A stretch of DNA of 64,000 nucleotides. Origin: Janthinobacterium sp. BJB426. Its GTDB lineage: Bacteria > Pseudomonadota > Gammaproteobacteria > Burkholderiales > Burkholderiaceae_D. The notes below the pieces were generated by a model. The model ran no database searches, was not told the origin of the DNA, and saw only the letters and a program-made list of their open reading frames with translations. The DNA is taken from positions 1 to 64,000 of the forward strand of contig NZ_PDZL01000018.1 of the NCBI RefSeq assembly GCF_002735705.1, read 5' to 3'. Made by a program: the position numbers and the translations under genes. This document shows, one piece after another, positions 26,423 through 34,273 of this stretch (position 1 is the stretch's first letter; every line of letters begins with the position of its first letter).

Positions 26423-27025
26423 GATGGGCTTGCGTGTACCGATTCATGGACAAGTTGGCTTCGGTTTTTGCGTTCGGGCGGGCAACATGGCAATGCGACA
26501 TGAATGCATGCGAATAGTGGCGCATTGCGAGTAGACCATCTGGGCAGCAGCAATTCGAGAACGATGACCACAGAGCCTTTACGCTGGCCACTCAGTTCAA
26601 AACGCTAGCTTTTTTTCCATTTGTGTTATTGGTGACCGATGTCGGTCGCCGAGCACTAGCTTCACACCTGTGCTGCGTATGAGAAACCGGGTCTGAATGG
26701 CATCTTGAGCTCCCTAGATGCAACTTGTCCCTGTGCCTAGCCTTCAGTGGCAACATGAGTACTACAGAGCGCGCCGCCTCACGACGCTTCAGGCAATCTG
26801 CGAGCAGATATTTTTCAGGCAAGGTAGGCAAGGTAGGCAATGATGGGTGGCGGATGGGGCGTTGGGCGCCGCTCTGTGCCAAATTCAAGCATCTGTACGC
26901 TTGCAAGGTGATAATTGGTGGGAATTTTGTGATTGCATTCGGTTAAAATTAGTTGCAGAATGGGAAATTTTTAATTTGCCTTGGTATGAAACTATATTGG
27001 GCTTGTTGCCCTTAAGGATATATCA
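26423..27025. other. Intergenic region upstream of the Zorya operon
   Basis: About 600 bases without a convincing gene. It contains a short perfect palindrome (GACCGA/TCGGTC, 26634-26647) and a small tandem duplication (CAAGGTAGG twice, near 26820). The zorA promoter should lie in the AT-rich 26920-27010 stretch, though no clear pair of promoter boxes was found. Confidence 0.4.
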
Positions 27026-28342
27026 GTGTCTAGTTGTAGACTTTTTTTGATTGGCGGGCTTCTATGTGGCCTATTTCCTCAGTTTGCGCAAGCCAATACA
27101 GGCTTCGCATCCATTCTCGATGACCCAATCACAATTATTTTCATCGGCATCAACATCGGCTTAACGTACTACTTCACGAAGGTGAACTTTAACCGTTTTG
27201 CAGTTTCGCATGGTCCGGAAATCTTAACTACAGTCGGCATTTTGGGATGCTTCACAGGTATCGCAATCGCGCTGCTGAACTTTGACGCCACCAAGGTCTC
27301 TACGAGCGTGCCGCACCTTTTAGGTGGTGTCAAAACCGCATTCTTGGCGTCAGTGAGCGGTGTCGCAGGTTCGCTGCTGATTCGCTACAAGCACCACCGC
27401 CACGGCGGTCCCATTCCTCAGTCGACCGGTGCGGTGAAGGCTGCCAGCATCGATGACCTGGTGGAAGCCACGCGCGCGCTGCAAGCCAGCCTTGCGGGGA
27501 AAGAGGAGGGGAGTCTTCTATCGCAAATGAAGTTGATGCGCCAGGAGCAAAGTGACCAGTTGCAAGGCCTTCGTGGTTCGTTCGATACATTCGCCGCTCG
27601 CATGGCAGAAGATAACTCGAAGGCATTGATTGAAGCGCTTGAAGGCGTAATTAGAGACTTCAACACGAAGTTAAGTGAACAGTTTGGTTCAAATTTTGCG
27701 AAGCTCAATTCGGCGGTGGAGCTGCTCGTCACTTGGCAGAAGCAATATCGTGAAGAACTGGATAAGCTCCAAACCGTGCAGCAAGCAAGTGCCGGTGATT
27801 TGAGGGGGGCTGCGGAGAGCCTGAGTGTGATAACGAGCCGGGCCGAGGCCTACACGGACACAGCCGCCCGATTACAGGAGCTCCTGATTGGGTTGGCGCA
27901 GCAACACGCCGCAATTCAAGACTCGCAACGCTCACTCGTCACTGTGCTGGTCGAGATGAAAGACGTCGCTCCACAGTTCGCCAAAAAGCTGGAAGAGCTG
28001 ACTGATAGTATGGGGGCTGGCGTCCTGAAAGTACAGACCGAAGTGGCCGACGTTGTCAGGACCCTGGGCAATCAAGTTCAGGGCTCGACCGCCGAAATGA
28101 AGCAGCTACTGACTGAGACGTTGAAGAAGGCTCAGCGAGAGACGAATGAAGAGTTGGCGAAATCCGTGGAGCTTGTACACAACGGTGTGACGGTACTCGA
28201 CAAGGCTCTCCAGGAAGAACTGACCAAGAGCTTAGATACGCTCGGCCGCCAACTGGCCGCGTTGTCGGAGAAGTTTGTCGCCGACTACTTGCCGTTGACC
28301 GAGCGTCTGCGTGAGGTGGTACGAATGGCTGGGCAGCGCTAG
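27026..28342 (+). CDS. zorA: ZorA-type MotA/TolQ/ExbB-like proton channel with coiled-coil tail, 438 aa
   Basis: Inner-membrane motor subunit of the Zorya anti-phage system. It begins with GTG after TAAGGATATATCA. The N-terminus is hydrophobic (LFLIGGLLCGLF), followed by membrane helices at ITIIFIGINIGLTYYF, LTTVGILGCFTGIAIALL and AFLASVSGVAGSLL, the MotA/ExbB-like core. Residues ~140-438 form a long Gln/Glu/Lys-rich coiled coil that would project into the cytoplasm, as known for ZorA. The tail is shorter than in type I systems, fitting type II. zorB follows after 5 nt. Known ZorAB complexes are ion-driven motors that detect cell-envelope disturbance on phage injection. Confidence 0.88.
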   Translation: MSSCRLFLIGGLLCGLFPQFAQANTGFASILDDPITIIFIGINIGLTYYFTKVNFNRFAVSHGPEILTTVGILGCFTGIAIALLNFDATKVSTSVPHLLGGVKTAFLASVSGVAGSLLIRYKHHRHGGPIPQSTGAVKAASIDDLVEATRALQASLAGKEEGSLLSQMKLMRQEQSDQLQGLRGSFDTFAARMAEDNSKALIEALEGVIRDFNTKLSEQFGSNFAKLNSAVELLVTWQKQYREELDKLQTVQQASAGDLRGAAESLSVITSRAEAYTDTAARLQELLIGLAQQHAAIQDSQRSLVTVLVEMKDVAPQFAKKLEELTDSMGAGVLKVQTEVADVVRTLGNQVQGSTAEMKQLLTETLKKAQRETNEELAKSVELVHNGVTVLDKALQEELTKSLDTLGRQLAALSEKFVADYLPLTERLREVVRMAGQR

Positions 28343-28347
28343 ACGAT

Positions 28348-29046
28348 ATGGAACTTGAACACAGTAACCAGTCTCACTGGATTCCTCTTGCGGACTTGAT
28401 GACCGGATTGATGATGGTCTTCATGCTGCTCACGGCTGCATTTATGCTACGCGTTGAGCAGACAACTACCTTGGTTGTTAAGGAGTATGAGGAAACGAAG
28501 AGCGACATGCTTCAGGCTCTCCAGAAGGAGTTTTCGAAAGACCTGAAGCAATGGAATGCTGAGCTCCTTGGCGATATGACGATAAGGTTTAACGACCCGA
28601 CGGTCCTTTTCGCAACGGGCTCCGCCGAAATCAAACCTAAGTTCAAGGAAATTCTTAAGGAGTTCTTCCCGCGCTATATCGCACTGCTGACCTCCGACAA
28701 ATACCGCGACGCCGTAAAAGAGATTCGTATTGAGGGGCACACCAGCGTCGCATGGACTGGGCAGAACGACCCACGCGCAGCATACTTCCTGAATATGGGG
28801 CTATCCCAGGCACGCACCCGAAGCGCCTTGGAATATCTTTTGAGCGTGCCTGCGGTGAGCAGCCATCAAGCTTGGCTTATTCAACACGTTACTGCCAATG
28901 GCCTCTCGTCCTCAAAACCACTGAAGCCCGACGACAAATCGGCTTCGGCGCAGCAGGCAAATCAGCGTGTTGAATTTCGGATTGTGACCAATGCCGGTGA
29001 CAAGCTGGACCAGATTTCGCAGCAGTTGAAGGAAGAGGCGCAATGA
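28348..29046 (+). CDS. zorB: ZorB-type MotB/OmpA-like motor subunit, 232 aa
   Basis: A single N-terminal membrane helix (DLMTGLMMVFMLLTAAFML) carries the Asp expected for ion transfer. The C-terminal ~150 residues are an OmpA-like peptidoglycan-binding domain: FATGSAEIKP, IRIEGHTS, LSQARTRSALEYLL, NQRVEFRI. This is the standard ZorB layout, anchoring the ZorA pentamer to the cell wall. It overlaps zorE by 4 nt (ATGA), so the three genes form one transcript. Confidence 0.88.
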   Translation: MELEHSNQSHWIPLADLMTGLMMVFMLLTAAFMLRVEQTTTLVVKEYEETKSDMLQALQKEFSKDLKQWNAELLGDMTIRFNDPTVLFATGSAEIKPKFKEILKEFFPRYIALLTSDKYRDAVKEIRIEGHTSVAWTGQNDPRAAYFLNMGLSQARTRSALEYLLSVPAVSSHQAWLIQHVTANGLSSSKPLKPDDKSASAQQANQRVEFRIVTNAGDKLDQISQQLKEEAQ

Positions 29047-29879
29047 TTTTGCAAGACTTTCTGGGCTGGGCGTCGCTGAACAATCTAAGGTCGCAAATGG
29101 CGGCGCCGCTCGCGGAGAGTTTTACCGCAATGTCCTTCAAGAGGATTGAGCTTCCTTTGATTGCGCAGCTTGAAAGCGATGGCATTGACATTAATATCGA
29201 GGAAATATCCTCGCTTGCTGACGGAACGATTCAATATCGTGGGCACCGGGTTCTGCTATACATTCGAGATGTGAAAAACTATGGTGGCCGCAGCTTCACT
29301 CCGCGTTTCCACCTTACGTTCTGTAGCACGCTCAGGACCAAGCAGCGCGACCAGCAGATGTCAAAGTACGTCGTGGCCACCCGCAATGACGGACAGTTCC
29401 TCGTGAACACCAATGAAGGCACTGGAGCTTCATTGTTAATGAAGCTCGTTGTCTGTCAAAACTGCTTGGCTGACATTGCATGGAAGGGCTTCAATAAGTC
29501 GCAATCGTCCACTTCCCGCGTCCAACAGGCGGAAGTGTTTTCGCTAAAAGAATACTTCAAGAAATATCAGCGGGATTTATTTGGACTCAAGCCCGAGCAT
29601 GATGCTGACACGTCTCCTCGCAACGAGTACCCGTCGGATTGGTCTGCCATTTCAGCCGCTGTCAGAGCGAGGCGAGGCTACCGATGCGAAGGCTGTAGCC
29701 GACAGCTTCTCGGTGCCGATAATCGCTACCTGCATGCGCACCACATTAACGGCCGCAAGGACGAGTCGCATGATTCGAATTTGCTTGTGCTGTGTGTGAG
29801 TTGTCACGCTGACAAGCCGAATCATGGTCACCTAAAGAGCAGTGTGGATTACATGAATTTCATTGCGAAATTTGGATAG
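29043..29879 (+). CDS. zorE: ZorE-type HNH nuclease, effector of type II Zorya, 278 aa
   Basis: The C-terminal ~80 residues are an HNH nuclease: RGYRC215-E-G-C218, H233-H234 in LHAHHINGRKDE, N in SNLLVLCVSCHADKPNH with the second C-x2-C pair. The N-terminal ~200 residues are unassigned and may recognise DNA or the motor; an extra pair, CQNC near residue 139, could bind metal. Gene order zorA-zorB-HNH defines type II Zorya, where ZorE degrades or nicks invading DNA near the activated motor. Stop 30 nt before the GHKL gene, so that gene may belong to the same transcript. Confidence 0.85.
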   Translation: MILQDFLGWASLNNLRSQMAAPLAESFTAMSFKRIELPLIAQLESDGIDINIEEISSLADGTIQYRGHRVLLYIRDVKNYGGRSFTPRFHLTFCSTLRTKQRDQQMSKYVVATRNDGQFLVNTNEGTGASLLMKLVVCQNCLADIAWKGFNKSQSSTSRVQQAEVFSLKEYFKKYQRDLFGLKPEHDADTSPRNEYPSDWSAISAAVRARRGYRCEGCSRQLLGADNRYLHAHHINGRKDESHDSNLLVLCVSCHADKPNHGHLKSSVDYMNFIAKFG

Positions 29880-29908
29880 TTATTTAACTTTGAATCTCTG
29901 GAAGCGCT

Positions 29909-31657
29909 ATGTCTAGGAAAAGCCGATTTCAAGTCAACTCTCGCCTCGCGAGCCTTCTCAGCCAAGAATATTCTTCCACAGAGCGTGCGCTGAAGGAGCT
30001 TGTCGATAACGGATGGGATGCTGACGCGACTGAGATTGAAGTTACGCTGCCAACTCCTATGTCCGCCGACCCAATTGTCATTGAAGACAATGGTAGTGGT
30101 ATGTCGGCAGACGAAGTTGAGAGCCACTACTTGAACATTGCCGCCGACCGACGTCAACTTCGAGGTCCGCGCACTGCTAAATTGAAACGTCAAGTGAAGG
30201 GGCGTAAGGGCGTCGGGAAATTTGCAGGGTTGATGGCTGCCGCGCATATGAAGTTGGAAACGAGGAAAGACGGTTTTGAAACCTCCTTCGAATTCAATCT
30301 GGGCCAACTGGCGGCCGCCCGCGACATCGAGCAACTCGCTATCACTCTAAAAATCTTGCCTTGCGAGCCTGGGTCACTAGGCACCACGATTACTCTAACT
30401 GAACTTCACACCGGCTACGAGTTCCCTAATCCAGTCACGTTCAAGCAGTTGTTGATTCAGGAGTATGGCCGGGAGCACGGTATCGCCATCAATGTGGATG
30501 GCAAACCTCTCGGGGTAGACGACGTGCAGGGACTTTATAGGACTTTCACCGAAGACGTGGAAGGTGTTGGTCCTGTAGTTTTGCGATTCGCAATCCCGGA
30601 TAAGAAGTCAGCGTCGAGGAAGCCAGGCATTCTGGTGCGCGTGCAGAACAAGCCGGTAGGTAGTCCTTACTTCTTCGGTCTGGAAGAGCAAGAGGATATT
30701 CCGCAGAAGTTGATTCGTCGGCTTTACGGCGAGGTTGATGCTGACGGACTGAGTGAGTTTGTGACTGATGGTTGGAGTAGCTTGGTCGAGAACAGCGTAC
30801 TGCTCGAACGAGTCAATCAATTTGTCCGACCGAAGCTTGCGGCGGCCATTCAAGAAAAGTTTGGTCGTGAGATACAGCTGGCTCGCGCAAGGTTGCAGCG
30901 TCAGATTCATCTGAGATTGGCTAAACTGCCTGAATACCGGCGGAAGTACGCTGAGGAGGCTATCCAGAAAATTCTCACGCGCTCCTTCGACGAGCCACCA
31001 GAGAAAATTGAGAACTATGTTTTCGTACTGCTCGAGGCAATTGAGAGTTCGGAGTACGGTAGCGTGCTTGGACATCTTGCGGAGGCCAAGCGCAGTGATG
31101 TCGCTGCAATCGCAGAAAGCTTGGACGAGTTTGGCTTGGTGGACATGGCGTATTTGGTGAATCAAGCAAAGGCGCGAATGGACTTTCTCGACATGCTTGA
31201 CGAGCTCGTCGCAAATCCCAAGACGCTGGAAGCAGAAATGCATAAAGCCTTGGAGAAGAGTCTTTGGGTACTTGGCACACCGTACTCGTTATTCAGCTCA
31301 AACAAAACCCTCCAGCGTTTGGTTGAGGATGACCTGGCGAAGTCATATACGGGAACTCGCGCAACTCTACGCCCGGACCTGCTGGCCACAGAGGATATGC
31401 ATCGTGAATGCCTACTTATTGAGTTCAAGCGGCCGAGCCATGCATTAAACTACGATGACTACACCCAAGTCATTCGCTATCGGCATGAGCTACGTCCTTA
31501 CATTAGTAAGCCAATAAAAGTCGTGGTCATTGGCGGTCAGGTGTCGCCTGATTTTCCCACAAAAAGCATAGAGGACGAAGTCCGGCCGATGTCTTTTCAC
31601 GACATCATTTCAACCGCGCGCCGAGAGTTAGAATGGAAGCTACGGACCGAGATGTAG
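29909..31657 (+). CDS. GHKL (HSP90/MORC-like) ATPase fused to PD-(D/E)XK-like nuclease domain, 582 aa
   Basis: The N-terminal ~200 residues are a GHKL ATPase: N-box KELVDNGWDADA, G1 box IEDNGSGMS, and ATP-lid motif GRKGVGKFAG. The middle (~200-450) is helical and probably dimerising. The C-terminus has a PD-(D/E)XK-like pattern: L-R-P-D-L-L-A followed by LLIEFKRP, then a Q-containing helix (DDYTQVIRYRHEL). This matches MORC/MutL-like ATPase-nuclease fusions in defence loci. It starts 29 nt after zorE and is co-directional, so it may be an extra Zorya component or an independent single-gene system; the sequence does not decide. No ribosome binding site better than GGAAGCGCT is seen. Confidence 0.75.
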   Translation: MSRKSRFQVNSRLASLLSQEYSSTERALKELVDNGWDADATEIEVTLPTPMSADPIVIEDNGSGMSADEVESHYLNIAADRRQLRGPRTAKLKRQVKGRKGVGKFAGLMAAAHMKLETRKDGFETSFEFNLGQLAAARDIEQLAITLKILPCEPGSLGTTITLTELHTGYEFPNPVTFKQLLIQEYGREHGIAINVDGKPLGVDDVQGLYRTFTEDVEGVGPVVLRFAIPDKKSASRKPGILVRVQNKPVGSPYFFGLEEQEDIPQKLIRRLYGEVDADGLSEFVTDGWSSLVENSVLLERVNQFVRPKLAAAIQEKFGREIQLARARLQRQIHLRLAKLPEYRRKYAEEAIQKILTRSFDEPPEKIENYVFVLLEAIESSEYGSVLGHLAEAKRSDVAAIAESLDEFGLVDMAYLVNQAKARMDFLDMLDELVANPKTLEAEMHKALEKSLWVLGTPYSLFSSNKTLQRLVEDDLAKSYTGTRATLRPDLLATEDMHRECLLIEFKRPSHALNYDDYTQVIRYRHELRPYISKPIKVVVIGGQVSPDFPTKSIEDEVRPMSFHDIISTARRELEWKLRTEM

Positions 31658-31658
31658 A

Positions 31659-31717
31659 GGCTAGACGCAATTACACATACCCATCCTTCGCTACTCGTCG
31701 AGTGACAACGTCTAGCC
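31659..31717. repeat. 9-bp inverted repeat between the GHKL and Lamassu-like genes
   Basis: GGCTAGACG (31659-31667) and CGTCTAGCC (31709-31717) are perfect inverted copies 41 nt apart, filling most of the 88-nt gap. They could make an RNA hairpin that ends Zorya transcription, or a DNA operator for the next operon. No T-run follows. Confidence 0.4.
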
Positions 31718-31745
31718 AACACTTTATAAATCGCAGTGTGACTGT

Positions 31746-33680
31746 ATGCAAAGAAAACTTAGACTGCAAAAAGCTGATAGGTACGCCTTCTTAGTTTGCG
31801 CTCAGATGATGTCGCAGATGGTTGTTGCTTATCTGGAGGGGCGTCAAGCGGCGAAGTGGCTCGGGTGCGAGCAAGGCGCCGTACCTGACTGGGATGATAT
31901 TGTGCAGGAGTTGAGTGACGGCACTCTGCGTCATACGCAAGTTAAACGTCAGGCCACGGATTTCAGTAAGGATAAAGCCAAGCGCGATTACAAAGTGCCG
32001 AAAAAGAAGAAGGGCGCCCCTGCAACATCGGGTGCGGCATCGTCTGAACTTCGGGACCGGAGTGCCTTTGACGAGTCCATCGCAGCACTTGCTGACTGGT
32101 TTTTGCCGACTACGCTTACTGACGGAAAAGTAAGAATTTTTACAGTCCAAGTTCCCGATAGGCAAGTGAAGATTAAGCATGAATTCGAAATGAGAAATTT
32201 TGAAGAGTTCTGTGCGCTGTGTAATCTTAGTGCTACCACTCCTGCTGGCCTGAACGCGCACGCGCAAATGAATCTGGCTGCGGCACGCATCTTTGATTGG
32301 CTGACAACATGGTGCGGTTTCAAAGACTGGGAGCACATTCACAAAGCGCTGCGGAATTTGAGAGTCGAAATCAAAGCTCTTGAGCCAGAGATTGAGCAAG
32401 CGGCTGAATCCATTTTAGATAGGTATTTCTTTCCTGCTTCGGAGGCGTTCAGGGTGCTGGTGCATGACCTCGAGTACGGCTCCACTGATGCAGGCGCCGC
32501 GACGCCCCGACAGATGCTGACTTTGATTAGTCAATTTCTCCGGACGGAGGTTCCAATCTGGACCCAGTATGCGTTCGACGATATATCATTTTCTTGGGGC
32601 GTTTCAGGATGCGCGACCGGATATTCAAATGGCATTGAGGACCCAGCCCACACTGTTCCGATTTATTGGAACGATGGCACTCAATCAGCGAAGCGTCTGA
32701 AAATTTGCGCTAAGTTTGACCACCAGATTTTTTCACGAGACCCGCTTGCGGTTCGGCTGATGCGATTGGCGTTGCATTTACGCGGCCCTGGCCATGCGAG
32801 CATGGCCGAGCTTTCGCCGTGGAGCGTTGCGATTAAAGGTGCCCTTGCAAATACATTAGGCGTTACATCGGACGACTTTTCCAATCTTCAATGGGTCGAG
32901 GCTAAGGACATCTCCTACTGCGTGGACTCACGCCAACTACCCAGTGTCGTAGACACTAACCTCGAATGCGCCAACTTTGACACAGCGATGGGGAAGTTAG
33001 TTTGGGAGCTGACCAAGGCAGATGTCAGTGGGCTGATTAGAGGCATGACGGGCGGCGATTTACAGGTGCGTGTAGATGCTCTTTGGCGCAAGATTTTCCC
33101 GACCCTTGATGCGGACGCCCAAAAAGTGAATGTACTGCTTGGTGACATGTTGAATCCTTCTAGTGAAGGGCTCAAAGCTCTGGGGATTATGCGCTTGGGA
33201 CCGAGGACGGTCCCGCTGCTCAGTCAGGGTTTAGTGATGATGATGGTCACTGCAGTTGCATTGAGCCGCGACTCCGATATCACCGTGCTCCTAGCCGCCA
33301 AAGAAATGCGGGTAATCGCGCTGAGGTACTGGGGCGGTCCAGCATCCATGCATCGGATACCGCGTGAATTGGTGGATGATGACGATGACTCCGCGATTGA
33401 AGATTTTATGGGGAAAGAACTTTCCGACATTGTTTTGATGCCGCAAGTGCGGGCGCCACATAGCGTAGTAAATCGAGAGACTATCGCCACTGACCTGTCC
33501 TCCCAAGATAGCTTTGGTGCGCCACGCCGAGCGAAGTTAGCAGTTACCAATTCGAGGCAGTTTCGAGATGCTGTTAGAAGTGGAGTGGTCGCGAAGGTCA
33601 CCGCTCTCCTGGCCTCTGAGCTCCAATTGCGCGACTCTGCGCGAGAAGAAAATATTATGAAAACTGAGCTGACAAAATGA
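31746..33680 (+). CDS. LmuA-like effector of an ABC three-component/Lamassu system, Cap4-type nuclease, 644 aa
   Basis: The first ~70 residues carry the Cap4/DUF4297 nuclease pattern: D50-D51-I-V and H-T-Q65-V-K67, with the preceding helix G-R-Q-A-A-K-W. The long remaining region has no recognisable motif and probably contacts the ABC partner, as in Lamassu LmuA or DdmA. It opens a three-gene set (nuclease, small middle component, SMC-like ATPase) with 4-nt and 1-nt overlaps, the organisation of Lamassu/ABC-3C systems that degrade DNA after the SMC protein senses phage or plasmid DNA. It is related in type, but not closely, to the nuclease of the Avs-like protein. Confidence 0.72.
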   Translation: MQRKLRLQKADRYAFLVCAQMMSQMVVAYLEGRQAAKWLGCEQGAVPDWDDIVQELSDGTLRHTQVKRQATDFSKDKAKRDYKVPKKKKGAPATSGAASSELRDRSAFDESIAALADWFLPTTLTDGKVRIFTVQVPDRQVKIKHEFEMRNFEEFCALCNLSATTPAGLNAHAQMNLAAARIFDWLTTWCGFKDWEHIHKALRNLRVEIKALEPEIEQAAESILDRYFFPASEAFRVLVHDLEYGSTDAGAATPRQMLTLISQFLRTEVPIWTQYAFDDISFSWGVSGCATGYSNGIEDPAHTVPIYWNDGTQSAKRLKICAKFDHQIFSRDPLAVRLMRLALHLRGPGHASMAELSPWSVAIKGALANTLGVTSDDFSNLQWVEAKDISYCVDSRQLPSVVDTNLECANFDTAMGKLVWELTKADVSGLIRGMTGGDLQVRVDALWRKIFPTLDADAQKVNVLLGDMLNPSSEGLKALGIMRLGPRTVPLLSQGLVMMMVTAVALSRDSDITVLLAAKEMRVIALRYWGGPASMHRIPRELVDDDDDSAIEDFMGKELSDIVLMPQVRAPHSVVNRETIATDLSSQDSFGAPRRAKLAVTNSRQFRDAVRSGVVAKVTALLASELQLRDSAREENIMKTELTK

Positions 33681-34273
33681 TGAAGAATCGAGAGATTGAA
33701 GCACAGGTTCGTACTCGCGCTCAAAACAGGTTCGAGGTTTCTGTGGATGAATCGTTGGCTCTTCTTGCGGAGCCATCGTTGGCTGACGTTTCTGCGCTTA
33801 AGTTGCGGCGTGTAACAAAGCCCGACAGTAGCGGCCGCACGGTCCTGCTGGCCGTCATTGACAAAGTCGAAGACTGGAAAACCGTCTCACGGTGGACTGC
33901 ACAAGTTCGCGATATGTTGCCAGAGCCAGATACCTCGGACCTTTATCTCATTTTGCTTGCAGAGGAATTTAGTTCTCACAACTGTTCTCGGATTGAGGCG
34001 GACGAGCAGTTTTGCCGAAAGTATGTGACCAGTTCGTTAGAGGAGATTCCATCGCTACTCGACAGAACATTCTTGGCATCCCTATCGGCGAGCGGGACCG
34101 GCGAGGGAATCGTTGACCCTGTTGCTGCCGCATTCCAATCGACTCAAGCTAAGCATACTTGGCTTACAAATACAGTACAGGACCAGTGGTTAAGAAGCTT
34201 CCTGAGCGAGAAGCAAGGGAAGGATTTGGTTCCCGACATTCTCGAAACCATTTACCCAGAGATGGACTTCTAA
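33677..34273 (+). CDS. Middle component (LmuC-like) of the ABC three-component system, 198 aa
   Basis: A small helical, acidic protein without catalytic motifs, located between the nuclease and SMC genes, as expected of LmuC/DdmB or an ABC-3C middle component. The start overlaps the preceding stop as ATGA, and its stop overlaps the next ATG as TAATG. The family assignment rests on position and size more than on motifs. In known systems this protein bridges the SMC dimer and the nuclease. Confidence 0.62.
   Translation: MMKNREIEAQVRTRAQNRFEVSVDESLALLAEPSLADVSALKLRRVTKPDSSGRTVLLAVIDKVEDWKTVSRWTAQVRDMLPEPDTSDLYLILLAEEFSSHNCSRIEADEQFCRKYVTSSLEEIPSLLDRTFLASLSASGTGEGIVDPVAAAFQSTQAKHTWLTNTVQDQWLRSFLSEKQGKDLVPDILETIYPEMDF

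Noticed and set aside
26817..26841. Short tandem duplication CAAGGTAGG
   Set aside because: Only two copies of nine bases; too short for a CRISPR, iteron array or other named repeat.
34159..34272. Upstream start for the SMC-like gene
   Set aside because: It lies inside the middle-component gene in another frame; the TAATG overlap at 34273 and the start of the ATPase fold support the later ATG.
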